A DNA stretch of 64,000 nucleotides from Halomontanus rarus (GTDB lineage Archaea; Halobacteriota; Halobacteria; Halobacteriales; Natrialbaceae), in NCBI RefSeq assembly GCF_017357405.1, contig NZ_CP071597.1, forward strand, positions 1,054,001-1,118,000. Reading direction: 5' to 3'. The translations under genes were made by a program, and so were the position numbers. The notes beneath the pieces were generated by a model. The model did not search any database, had not been told where the DNA came from, and was given only the letters and a program-made list of their open reading frames with translations. Positions 1 to 9,449 of this stretch are shown here, piece after piece. The number at the start of each line of letters is the position of its first letter. Position 1 is the first letter of the stretch.

Positions 1-264
1 CGATGGGCGATCGCGGGACAGGACACCGGTGTCGGGAACATGGTCCTCGGATTTCTGTTGACCGCGATCTTCGTCAACCTCGGCTTCATTCTCCTACTGT
101 ACCGAAAGGAGTTCCTGCCGGACGTGATGATCGTCAAGAAGCGTCGGCGGAAGTGGGAAGACCTCTACGTTCGCGAGGAACAGGCCGAGGGAGAGACGCT
201 CGTCGACGAGACAGGTGCCTGGGACACCGTCAAACGCGCAATCTACCCATACTACAAACGATAA
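1..264 (+). CDS. Small membrane protein upstream of Rieske gene (5' truncated by window)
   Basis: The reading frame is open from base 1 and stops at 262-264, so the gene begins before the window; an internal ATG at 40 need not be the start. Visible: one hydrophobic segment (about residues 14-34 of the fragment), then a basic stretch (KKRRRKW) and an acidic, presumably cytoplasmic tail. It ends 2 bases before the Rieske ATG, so it is almost certainly co-transcribed with it. Small membrane proteins of unknown function sit beside haloarchaeal bc-complex genes; I recall a DUF7318-type name for this one but cannot confirm it. An accessory subunit or assembly factor of the complex is inference. Confidence 0.75.
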   Translation, partial: RWAIAGQDTGVGNMVLGFLLTAIFVNLGFILLLYRKEFLPDVMIVKKRRRKWEDLYVREEQAEGETLVDETGAWDTVKRAIYPYYKR

Positions 265-266
265 CT

Positions 267-1142
267 ATGGCAAACGACGATAACTATCCAGTCGAATCCG
301 ATCGCCGTCGCTTCGTGAAAGGGGTCGTCGGCGGCTCGGTTCTGTCCGGCCTCCTGACTACGGGAGCCGCCGGTGTAACGCTCTCGACCAAGCCGTCGGG
401 TGGCGGCGGTGGGGCGATGGACTACTTCGGCGCGGTCAGAGAGCTCGGTCCGGCTCCGCGGGGGCTCCCGCAGATCCCGATCGAGATCGACGACGAGGGC
501 TATCTTCAGGGTCTGTGGCCCGAGCCGGAGACGGTCGAAGAGGGCGGTGTCGAGTATCAGGTCTCGCGGACCGAGATCGACATCGGCGGCGGAGAGTCGG
601 TCACCTATTCGACGGAATGGTTCCAGTACTGCGGCCTCCAGACGTTCGAGGGCATTCGACCGGACGCGGAGGGTCAGGACGAATACCTCCGCTACGACGA
701 TCCGCTGCCGACGGCCGACTACCCGTGGCTCGAGGAGGTTACGGCGGGCAATCAGATGCACGTCGACGACTTCGAGAATTACGAAGACTGGGGGAACAAT
801 GTCGGTGACGCCGGCGTCGGACAGCCCGCCGCGGGCACCTGGCGATCACAGGACGTCTCGCCGGAGAGCAAGATTCCGATTCTGGTCATCCGAAGTACCC
901 GAATCGAGGAGATGGCTCAGGATGACGAGTGGATCGCCCAGACGTGTCCAGAGGGATTCATCGCCTTCGTCAACAAGTGTACGCACTTTTGCTGCGTGCC
1001 CGGCTACAAGAAACTCAGCGAGGCGTCGAACTACAACGCCGAGAACAAGATCTACTGTAACTGTCACCAGTCGGTCTACGACCCGTTCGACATCGCCCAG
1101 CAACAGCTCATCTCACTACCGCGACCGGAGGGCGACGAATGA
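267..1142 (+). CDS. Rieske [2Fe-2S] protein of cytochrome bc/b6f-like complex
   Basis: Carries the 2Fe-2S cluster that passes electrons from quinol to a blue-copper or c-type acceptor on the outer membrane face. The start at 267, 2 bases after the previous stop, gives 291 aa. Residues about 9-40 form a twin-arginine (Tat) signal/anchor (DRRRFVK, then a hydrophobic stretch), so the cofactor-loaded domain is exported folded. Cluster boxes are clear: Cys238-Thr-His240 with Cys243, and Cys264-x-Cys266-His267. The first reads CTHFCC rather than the common CTHLGC, giving an extra cysteine. The middle 150 residues are longer than in bacterial Rieske proteins, as expected for haloarchaea. The stop overlaps the cytochrome b start (ATGA at 1139). 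Confidence 0.95.
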   Translation: MANDDNYPVESDRRRFVKGVVGGSVLSGLLTTGAAGVTLSTKPSGGGGGAMDYFGAVRELGPAPRGLPQIPIEIDDEGYLQGLWPEPETVEEGGVEYQVSRTEIDIGGGESVTYSTEWFQYCGLQTFEGIRPDAEGQDEYLRYDDPLPTADYPWLEEVTAGNQMHVDDFENYEDWGNNVGDAGVGQPAAGTWRSQDVSPESKIPILVIRSTRIEEMAQDDEWIAQTCPEGFIAFVNKCTHFCCVPGYKKLSEASNYNAENKIYCNCHQSVYDPFDIAQQQLISLPRPEGDE

Positions 1143-1933
1143 GTCTCGAACGCAAGGACGAATACGATCACAACGCGTGGCTCAAAGAGCGGGACCTCTC
1201 GGTCGTCGAGAAGACGTACCTGATGACGCTCATCTGGTTCGACCGCCGATTCCGTCTGGTCGACTACCTCGAGATTCTGGAGAACATGTACTACAAGATC
1301 AATCTCCAGATGCCAAAGAGCCACACCGAACAGTACAACCTCGACAACAAGTTCTGGTACTGGTATCCCCTATACGCGCTCGGTTCGTTCTCCGTTATCG
1401 CGTATCTCGTCGCGGCCCTGACCGGAGCCCTCCTCGGGTTCTACTATGCGCCGTCGACGGCCGGGACGCCACCGGAATCGTACGCGCTGCTGACCACGAT
1501 CATGGCAGACCAGAACTTCGGGTTCATGCTCCGGAGTATCCACCGCTGGTCCGCTCAGGTCATGACCGCCGCCGTCTTCCTGCACATGCTCCGGGTCTAC
1601 TTCACGGGTGCGTACAAGGAACCCCGCGAGGTCAACTGGATCATCGGCGTCATCCTGCTGGCCCTGACGGTCGGCTTCGGATACACCGGCTACTTGCTGC
1701 CGTGGAACCAGCTGGCCTTCTGGGCCGGACAGATCGGTGTCGAGATGGCACTCGCGGTCCCGCTGGTCGGCGAGTGGGCCGCACAGATGGTCTTCGGCGG
1801 GTTCAGTCTCGGCCAACCGACGCTCCAGCGCATGTACATCCTGCACGTGTTCGTCCTGCCGTTCGTGGTGACGGCGTTGATCGCCCTCCACATCGGCATC
1901 GTCTGGATGCAGGGCATCGCGGAACCACACTGA
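1139..1933 (+). CDS. Cytochrome b, N-terminal (b6-like) subunit
   Basis: Binds the two b hemes of the quinol-oxidising complex. 264 aa, about four membrane helices after a 75-residue cytoplasmic N-terminus. Heme-ligand histidine pairs are visible: in helix B the two His of SIHRWS and FLHML, spaced H-x13-H, and in helix D the two His of YILHVF and ALHIG, spaced H-x14-H. The x14 spacing in the second pair is the b6f-type arrangement, which matches the split gene layout. It overlaps the Rieske gene by 4 bases and precedes the subunit IV-like gene by 12, so the three form one transcription unit. Confidence 0.95.
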   Translation: MSLERKDEYDHNAWLKERDLSVVEKTYLMTLIWFDRRFRLVDYLEILENMYYKINLQMPKSHTEQYNLDNKFWYWYPLYALGSFSVIAYLVAALTGALLGFYYAPSTAGTPPESYALLTTIMADQNFGFMLRSIHRWSAQVMTAAVFLHMLRVYFTGAYKEPREVNWIIGVILLALTVGFGYTGYLLPWNQLAFWAGQIGVEMALAVPLVGEWAAQMVFGGFSLGQPTLQRMYILHVFVLPFVVTALIALHIGIVWMQGIAEPH

Positions 1934-1945
1934 TCCAACTAAACA

Positions 1946-2716
1946 ATGAGCGACAACGACTCACAACAATCGGAACCGGCGACTGACGGAAGCGGCCCCG
2001 GGATCGTCGCGCCGGACGACGAAGTCCCCTCCTGGCGCGAACGCAAGGAGCGAACCACCGGCCTCTCGAGGCTCACCTACGAGTACTTCGAGCGGGCCCG
2101 TCGCGAGGATCAGGACCTGCGACAGGAATCCAGTTACGTCGAACGCGACGTGCTCGGATTCCCCGCCTGGCCCCACGAGACGATCCGCAACCTCGCCATC
2201 TCGAGTTTCTTCATCGGGATGTTGTTGTTCCTCGCGGCGACGATGCCGCCGACGCTCGAGGACGCGGCGAACCCGGCAGTGACGCCGGAGATTATCCTCC
2301 CCGACTGGTATCTGTACTGGTCGTTCGGCCTGCTGAAGCTCGGTCCGATCAACCCCGAGCTGTCGATCCTCGGCGGCGATAAGATCATGTCCGACGAACT
2401 CTACGGCGTTCTCGCGAACGCCGTCGTCTTCGGCGCGATCGCCATCGTCCCCTTCCTCAACAAGGGGAGTGCCCGCCGTCCGGTCGAGCAGCCGTTCTGG
2501 GCGGCAATCGGCGTCGGTGGCGTCATGTTCGCGTTCACGACAAGCGTCGTCGCGGTCCAGAATCTGGCACCGATCGATCCGAACATCACGTTCGACCTGG
2601 CGTTCTTGCTCCCGCTGGTCGCAGCGACGATCACCTACGCCGTGTTGAAGACGATGCGGGAAGGGTACATGTACGACCTGAACCGGCGGTACTACCGGCT
2701 CAGGCCGCCACGATAG
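1946..2716 (+). CDS. Cytochrome b, C-terminal (subunit IV-like) subunit
   Basis: C-terminal half of the split cytochrome b, completing the quinol oxidation site. 256 aa. The signature PDWY (variant of PEWY) lies in PDWYLYWSFGLLKLGP near residue 115, at the Qo site. About three to four membrane helices follow an unusually long hydrophilic, charged N-terminal region of about 75 residues (plant and cyanobacterial subunit IV is about 160 aa in total). That extension is probably a cytoplasmic, halophile-specific addition. Directly downstream of the b6-like gene; a gap of 43 bases separates it from the next small membrane protein. Confidence 0.93.
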   Translation: MSDNDSQQSEPATDGSGPGIVAPDDEVPSWRERKERTTGLSRLTYEYFERARREDQDLRQESSYVERDVLGFPAWPHETIRNLAISSFFIGMLLFLAATMPPTLEDAANPAVTPEIILPDWYLYWSFGLLKLGPINPELSILGGDKIMSDELYGVLANAVVFGAIAIVPFLNKGSARRPVEQPFWAAIGVGGVMFAFTTSVVAVQNLAPIDPNITFDLAFLLPLVAATITYAVLKTMREGYMYDLNRRYYRLRPPR

Positions 2717-2759
2717 GCGACTCGGCCGACCCGACCTACCCTCGAGTCCCAGAGAGAGA

Positions 2760-3173
2760 ATGGATCACCGAACTGCACCCGACGAAACCGACGACGATTC
2801 GGACGGAGACGTGGATTCGGGGTCTGGTTTTGATTCGAGTTCGAGTTCGAATTCGAACGATCGGACAGAAATGGAACCCGAATCGGGTACATCGGGACGA
2901 CGCGAGGTGGTCGTCCCGCTTCGATTGTACAAGACGATCACCGTCTTTTCGACGCTCATCGCAGTCGTCGGTATTCTCGGCGGGTTCATCGTCTTAGACG
3001 TCGCGACGAACCGAGCACAGGCCGACTTCTCCGAGGTGAACATCGCGGCGGCGATTCTCGGCGTCGGGATGATCGTCGCCGGTGCTGTCACGTACGCGTT
3101 CTCGACCCGGTTTCGAACCACTGAAATGGGAAACGCTAAAGACGACACCGACGAACACTCCGATAATGGCTGA
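2760..3173 (+). CDS. Small two-helix membrane protein of the bc-complex cluster
   Basis: 137 aa, no known function. The N-terminal about 45 residues are Ser/Asp/Asn-rich and encoded by a hexamer-like DNA repeat (around 2815-2868). They are followed by a conserved-looking block (RREVVVPLRLYKTITVFSTL) and two hydrophobic segments, about residues 57-77 and 91-111, then a short acidic tail. It lies 43 bases after the subunit IV gene and overlaps the next gene by 8 bases. The family appears haloarchaeal; I recall the name DUF7315 but cannot verify it. An accessory subunit or assembly role in the bc complex is inferred from position only. Confidence 0.8.
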   Translation: MDHRTAPDETDDDSDGDVDSGSGFDSSSSSNSNDRTEMEPESGTSGRREVVVPLRLYKTITVFSTLIAVVGILGGFIVLDVATNRAQADFSEVNIAAAILGVGMIVAGAVTYAFSTRFRTTEMGNAKDDTDEHSDNG

Positions 3174-3426
3174 CGAATTCGTCAAAGGGTTCGCCATCCT
3201 CACAGCTGGGTTGCTAGTGTGGATGATGTTCGCAAGTTGGTTCAACACGCCGAGTTTCTTCGACGTACAGTTACTCGGCCCGAATCCGGAAGATCCGAGC
3301 GAATACGCGTCGATCGGTCTGCTCGTCAAAGACGCGATGCTCGTGTTTTCGCTTCTCGGAGCGTTGACGTTCTGGATTCTCATTCCGGCCGGTCGACACG
3401 CGCGCGAGTATTACGCAGCGAACTGA
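3166..3426 (+). CDS. Small membrane protein, last gene of bc-complex operon
   Basis: 86 aa from ATG 3166, overlapping the previous stop by 8 bases in another frame. An upstream in-frame extension to 3082 exists but would overlap deeply and reads as shadow. Two hydrophobic segments, about residues 6-26 and 58-78, are joined by an acidic loop with FDVQLLGPNPEDPSE; the C-terminus is short and basic. No enzymatic motif is seen. The tight overlap suggests translational coupling with the preceding membrane protein and a shared role around the bc complex (inference). Confidence 0.8.
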   Translation: MADEFVKGFAILTAGLLVWMMFASWFNTPSFFDVQLLGPNPEDPSEYASIGLLVKDAMLVFSLLGALTFWILIPAGRHAREYYAAN

Positions 3427-3447
3427 TTACGGTCGGCGAGGCCGGAT

Positions 3448-3508
3448 TCAGATCCAATCCCAATCCCGATCCCGATTCGGAACCGAGACTGGATTCGGAT
3501 CCGTGTCA
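3448..3508. repeat. Non-coding degenerate hexanucleotide tract
   Basis: Successive units of the form GATCCA, AATCCC, GATCCC, GATTCG and GATCCG run through this stretch. The unit type matches tracts that encode Ser/Asp/Glu runs elsewhere in the window, but here it is outside any gene. Confidence 0.7.
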
Positions 3509-3550
3509 CCCACACTTTTCCTCTCAGTTCATCGGTGATCGAGGCGGACG

Positions 3551-3569
3551 CCCGACCCTTGAGGTCGGG
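3551..3569. repeat. Short perfect hairpin (7-bp stem)
   Basis: CCCGACC at 3551-3557 and GGTCGGG at 3563-3569 flank the loop CTTGA. It sits 125 bases past the bc operon. It could help end transcription, or be a relic of an IS200/IS605-type transposon end, which often carries a similar small hairpin next to TTGAC-like sequence (TTGTTGACC follows). No transposase remains nearby. Confidence 0.45.
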
Positions 3570-4041
3570 TTGTTGACCGAACGGACAATCCGAATCTCCG
3601 TGTCTCGTCGTCCGCGAAGCGCAGTAGTCGATCCCGAATACGGTACTCTCGAGACTGCCCAGAGCACGCGCCTCGCTTTCAGCACTGTCGAGTGCCTTCT
3701 CGAGTCCGACTCGCTCTCGACGGCAGACGGTCGCGGAGGGCCAGGGAGTGCCGATCCCGTCCCCGACGTACAACTCTCCCGCTATTGGTGACAGCACCCG
3801 GTTCGCTTCCTGTCTGTGTCTTCCATCGGTCTAGAACGAGCTCGGAATCGGAATTACCGTCGTACACCGCCGTCTTCGGGAGGGCCGGCGCTGCTGTCAG
3901 TACGGTGGGTTCGTCGGTCGTCTCGATGGGTACACAGTCCAGTTACAACGGAGGCGAATCGGTCCAGCCGGTACGGTGGGGTGGTATGGTGTGGAGTGGA
4001 ATCCAGATTCGACGCGAAAACGAAACGCGATTCGACCGGGC

Positions 4042-4497
4042 TCAGACGATTTTGTCCCAGACCGGCGCGACGACGAAGAAAAGCGACTGGTAGGCGATGT
4101 AGACGAAAACCAGCGCCGACGCGACGAGTGCGCCCTTGGGTCGCTCGAGTGGCAGTTCGTTGCGAGCCTCGACGAGACGGGCCTCGAACTCGAAGAAGTC
4201 CGTGACTAGCAGTCCGATTGCGAGGGTCGTGAAGACGACGCCGCCGTGTAGGTGGATCGTCGTGTAGTAGAACCCGCCGAGGACGATCAGAACGTTCGTC
4301 ACGTCCAGGAACAGACTGCGGGAGATTCCGTCGGCACCGTCTCGGCGAGCGGCGCGAACGTAGCTCCGGTGGGCGAACGCCCGCACGACGAGGTTGACCG
4401 CTACCAGAGCGAGTAGGAGGAATTCGATAATCGTCACGCCGCTGGCCACCTCCTCGGCCAGCACATCGATCGGCCCGAGCAGCGCAGGTGTGATCAT
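4042..4497 (-). CDS. Multi-helix membrane protein convergent with the bc operon
   Basis: 151 aa with about four hydrophobic segments (near residues 20-40, 65-85, 85-100 and 125-148), joined by short charged loops (RAFAHRSYVRAARRDGADG; EFEARLVEARNELPLERPKG). No catalytic motif is recognised. It is separately transcribed on the opposite strand, but membrane proteins of this kind cluster with haloarchaeal bc genes (I recall DUF7313, unverified). A role around the respiratory complex is inference. Confidence 0.75.
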   Translation of the reverse strand: MITPALLGPIDVLAEEVASGVTIIEFLLLALVAVNLVVRAFAHRSYVRAARRDGADGISRSLFLDVTNVLIVLGGFYYTTIHLHGGVVFTTLAIGLLVTDFFEFEARLVEARNELPLERPKGALVASALVFVYIAYQSLFFVVAPVWDKIV

Positions 4498-4601
4498 ACC
4501 TGAAACACGGTGGTTCGACCATTAGAGTTTTTCCAATGACGTCGAGTGTTCGGTATCGACGTGCGGGGTATCCTCGAGCGGTAGTGACAACTGAAACGGT
4601 T

Positions 4602-4638
4602 CACACCCCGATCGCACGCTGTCGTGCGATCGGGTGTG
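4602..4638. terminator. Very strong hairpin, 16-bp stem with one bulged C
   Basis: The left arm CACACCCCGATCGCACG (4602-4618) pairs with CGTGCGATCGGGTGTG (4623-4638), with a single bulged C and the 4-base loop CTGT. It lies 83 bases beyond the stop of the minus-strand NAD-kinase-like gene and about 105 bases upstream of the start of the gene ending at 4042. Transcription termination or mRNA processing for the former is the plain reading; no long U run follows on either strand, so a structured RNA or protein-binding site is possible. Confidence 0.6.
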
Positions 4639-4720
4639 CACTGACAGTCAGCGGCGGCGAGATAACGAAACGGCGGATGCTGGCACGTCGAGTGATTCCC
4701 GTCGGCGTACTCGATCGAGG

Positions 4721-5608
4721 TCAGTCCAGCGTCGTCCCTGCCCCTGTCTCGCTCGTCGGCCACTCCCCGTCGGGAACGAGTATCGAGAGCGGGTCGGCGG
4801 TGGTGATCGAGATGGGCGAGCCAGCGGTGACGGTTCCGATCGACCGATCGTCGACCTGCAGTGTAACGGGACCTTCGTCCCGTTCAACGGTGAGTTCGAG
4901 TCCGTCGTGGGGGACGATCCACTGGCGCGTCTGCGTGACGAACGGAGCGACCGGAACGACCGCGACGGCGTCGAGCCCGTTCGATAGCAGCGGCCCACCA
5001 GCGGCGCTGGCGTAGCCGTGACTCCCCTGAGGCGTGGCGACGACGACGCCGTCCGCACGAAACTGCGCGAGCCGTTCTCCCTGGCTCGTGACGCTGTACT
5101 CGGAAATCCGGGCGGGTTCCTCGGTTACGAGTGCGACGTCGAAGAAGGCCTGTCGCGGTCTCGATTCAGAGGGAGAGTCGGAGTCGGAACTAAAATCTGA
5201 ACTGGAACCGGAATCAGAATTAGAATTAGAATCGGAACCAACGACCGGATCGGCGGTTTCGACGCGAAGCGTCGAGTACTGTCGCTCGAGGCCCGCCCCT
5301 GCGAGCACGGCGTCGATAATCGCGGGCAAGCGGGCCGTCGACACTGACCGAACGCCGTCACCTGCGTCGACCGGGAGGACGGGGACGCTGACATCGGCTC
5401 GAGCAACCGCACACAGTGCCGTCTGACCGACGCAGACGAGGATTGAAGGCGACCGTTCGAGAATCTCCTCGAGCGGCCCAGCGACGACTGTCGCGTCGTG
5501 GTCGGTGACCGTTCGGTCGATGGCAGCAGAATCGATGCCGTCGGTGGTACCGACGATGCCGACGAGTGTCGTGTCGTCGTCGGGTCTCGTCCACTCCGCG
5601 CGCTCCAT
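4721..5608 (-). CDS. NAD-kinase-like protein with degraded catalytic motifs
   Basis: 295 aa from ATG at 5608; a longer open frame upstream reads as non-coding Arg-rich sequence. The C-terminal half matches the NAD kinase fold: PQGSHGYASAAGG at 193-205 corresponds to the nucleotide-loop motif usually PTGSTAYxxSAGG. The N-terminal GGDGT motif expected near residue 60 reads VCVGQTALCAVAR, with the catalytic Asp missing, and the NE/ND motif region reads FFDVALVTEE. A Ser/Asp repeat insert spans 124-149. It probably binds a nucleotide or has lost kinase activity; a true NAD kinase should be elsewhere in the genome. It diverges from the polyprenyl synthase gene with a shared 234-base promoter region. 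Confidence 0.8.
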   Translation of the reverse strand: MERAEWTRPDDDTTLVGIVGTTDGIDSAAIDRTVTDHDATVVAGPLEEILERSPSILVCVGQTALCAVARADVSVPVLPVDAGDGVRSVSTARLPAIIDAVLAGAGLERQYSTLRVETADPVVGSDSNSNSDSGSSSDFSSDSDSPSESRPRQAFFDVALVTEEPARISEYSVTSQGERLAQFRADGVVVATPQGSHGYASAAGGPLLSNGLDAVAVVPVAPFVTQTRQWIVPHDGLELTVERDEGPVTLQVDDRSIGTVTAGSPISITTADPLSILVPDGEWPTSETGAGTTLD

Positions 5609-5792
5609 AGCGAGTAGTTCCGGCGCACCGACCAAAAGGGTGCGGTATTCCGGGGAGCGGAGACGACCGATCGGGGGCCGGCGGTTCGGTAACACTGATC
5701 GGAGCGGCCGACGCGAGCGGGCCGACACCCGTAGGGTGTTGCTGCAGTGAATCGCCAGCCAATCGCGCCGCAAACATGAAATACCGTTGTGG

Positions 5793-5799
5793 GTTTAAA
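5793..5799 (+). promoter_or_regulatory. TATA-like box for polyprenyl synthase gene
   Basis: TTTAAAC sits about 45-50 bases before the ATG at 5843, in the AT-richest part of the divergent intergenic region. Confidence 0.45.
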
Positions 5800-5842
5800 C
5801 GGATAACTGAATCTTTTTCACCTCCCTCCGTGACCGGGGAGT

Positions 5843-6907
5843 ATGCGGGAGACGCTTGCCGAGTGGCGGCCGGCCATCGACGATGCGATCGCCGACTTCC
5901 TTCCACGAGACGTCGACACCGAGTACCTCGAGTCGTTCTTCGGTGATCCCACCTACGAATACGATCCAGCGGGGATCCAGCGGGCGCTCTCGGATCCGAT
6001 CTGGGATTTGCTCGACCGCGGCGGAAAGCGCTGGCGTGCGGTCCTCTTTCTGGTATTCGTCGACGCCTTCGGCGAGGACCCGGCGGAATACCTGCCCTAC
6101 GCGTGCATTCCGGAGATCCTCCACAACGGGACGATCATCGTCGACGACGTCGAAGACGAAGCGTCGATGCGACGGGGTGAGCCGGCACTTCACCACATCT
6201 ACGGCGAGGACGTCGCCCTCAACGCCGGCAACGCGATGTACTTCCTGCCGTTGAAGATCCTCGCTCGTGATCCCGGAAATCTCCCGGCAGAGACGCGATT
6301 GGCGGCCTACGAGATGTTGATAGACGAACTCAACCGGACGCACCTCGGCCAGGGGATGGACATCTGCTGGCACAACGAACGCGAGGTTCGAGTCAGTCTC
6401 GACGAGTACCTCGAGATGTGTGCGTGCAAGACCGGCTGTCTGGGTCGGATCGTCGCCCGCTTGGCCGCGATCATCACCGACCAGCCCGAAGCGGTCGAGC
6501 GCCACGCGGCGGCTTACGCCGAACTGACGTCCGTCGCCTTCCAGATCGGCGACGACATCCTCGACGTCGAACACTCACTGGGACGCGCCGGCGACTTCGG
6601 AAAGGAGTTCGGCAACGACGTTAGGGAGGGGAAGAAGACGCTCATGGTGATTCACGCGATCGAAGCGAGCGATCCCGACGACGCGAACCGGTTAGAGGAA
6701 ATCCTCGAGGCCGACACCAATACCGACGAGGAGGTGCTCGAGGCGCTCTCGATGCTCGAGGCGACGAGGAGCGTCGAGTACGCTCGCGAGCGCGCACTCG
6801 GGTTGGCCGAGCAGGCCCGAGCACACGTCGATGCGCTCGACGTAGAGTCGGAGGCGGCCGAACAACTGACCGAGTTTACGGGATTCGTCGTCGAGCGGGA
6901 CGTCTAG
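5843..6907 (+). CDS. idsA: Polyprenyl (geranylgeranyl-type) diphosphate synthase
   Basis: Condenses isopentenyl diphosphate with allylic diphosphates to make the C20 (possibly C25) chain of archaeal ether lipids. 354 aa. Visible: GGKRWR substrate-binding motif at 60-65, first Asp-rich motif DDVED at 101-105 followed by the RR pair, and second motif GDDILD at about 236-241. The fourth and fifth residues before the first Asp motif are Thr97 and Gly96, not aromatic, which fits a product longer than farnesyl; the exact chain length cannot be read from sequence. The gene stands alone, with a small membrane protein gene 78 bases downstream. Confidence 0.92.
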   Translation: MRETLAEWRPAIDDAIADFLPRDVDTEYLESFFGDPTYEYDPAGIQRALSDPIWDLLDRGGKRWRAVLFLVFVDAFGEDPAEYLPYACIPEILHNGTIIVDDVEDEASMRRGEPALHHIYGEDVALNAGNAMYFLPLKILARDPGNLPAETRLAAYEMLIDELNRTHLGQGMDICWHNEREVRVSLDEYLEMCACKTGCLGRIVARLAAIITDQPEAVERHAAAYAELTSVAFQIGDDILDVEHSLGRAGDFGKEFGNDVREGKKTLMVIHAIEASDPDDANRLEEILEADTNTDEEVLEALSMLEATRSVEYARERALGLAEQARAHVDALDVESEAAEQLTEFTGFVVERDV

Positions 6908-6985
6908 GGTTTCGGTTCTGCTCCCACGGCGACCGGTAGATCCGAAAACGCAAAATTCTATTCGGAGTGGCTGAAACGAGTGCTG

Positions 6986-7249
6986 ATGACCGACGATCAG
7001 AGGCCCGATTGGCTCCGTATCGCCGGCTTCTCGCTCGCTCTCGTCGTTCTCTCGGGCGCGTTCGGCGGTGTCGTCGGGTCAGTCGTCTCGAGGCGGACCG
7101 GTCTCGAGGCGGTAACGGTCGCCGAGATCGCGTTCACGGTGTCGCCGAAGGCGTTCGCGCTGTACGGTGCAGTCACGGTCGGAACGTTTCTGCTGACCGG
7201 TCTCGGTGTCGCGGTCGCACTCCCGCGATTCGACGAGGGTGCGGCCTGA
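6986..7249 (+). CDS. Small two-helix membrane protein
   Basis: 87 aa from ATG 6986; a GTG two codons earlier (6980) is an alternative start. Two hydrophobic segments (about residues 11-31 and 53-76) flank a short loop with Arg pairs. No function is recognised. It converges with the acetyl-CoA synthetase gene, whose stop is 15 bases away. Composition and codon use resemble its neighbours, so I take it as real. Confidence 0.7.
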   Translation: MTDDQRPDWLRIAGFSLALVVLSGAFGGVVGSVVSRRTGLEAVTVAEIAFTVSPKAFALYGAVTVGTFLLTGLGVAVALPRFDEGAA

Positions 7250-7263
7250 TCGTCCGATCGCGT

Positions 7264-9312
<2,049 letters not shown>

Positions 9313-9334
9313 GGTCACCGAATAGATCATGATC

Positions 9335-9345
9335 GAAATAAACGT
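9335..9345 (-). promoter_or_regulatory. TATA-like box of acetyl-CoA synthetase gene
   Basis: On the minus strand GTTTATTTCG is centred about 28 bases before ATG 9312, consistent with a leaderless or very short-leader transcript. Confidence 0.5.
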
Positions 9346-9449
9346 TCCCCTCGATGTCGCTTCGTGTGGCGATTTTCTGCTCGGGTGACTGTGAGTACGA
9401 CCATCGTCACCCGGAGACCACAATCACCTTCTCGAGGGCGGTCGTCGAG

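Larger units (their letters stand above)
3427..4041. other. 615-base intergenic region without a credible gene
   Basis: Lies between the convergent ends of the bc operon and the minus-strand gene at 4042-4497. Open frames here lack the GC3 bias and acidic composition of true haloarchaeal genes and I do not call them. It holds a degenerate hexanucleotide tract at about 3448-3508 (GATCCN/AATCCC/GATTCG units) and a 7-bp hairpin with a 5-base loop at 3551-3569. Two CTCGAG sites occur. The lower GC near 3820-4030 may mark eroded sequence. Confidence 0.6.

Noticed and set aside
7..264. Reading the first gene as complete from ATG 40
   Set aside because: The frame upstream of 40 is open and plausible to base 1, so the true start is likely outside the window.
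400..1986. Very long plus-strand frame overlapping the bc genes
   Set aside because: Arg/Ser-rich product typical of off-frame reading in high-GC DNA; the real Rieske and cytochrome frames have cluster and heme motifs.
3219..3791. 190-codon plus-strand frame after the bc operon
   Set aside because: Arg-rich and without the acidic bias of real proteins; overlaps the last bc gene and a repeat tract.
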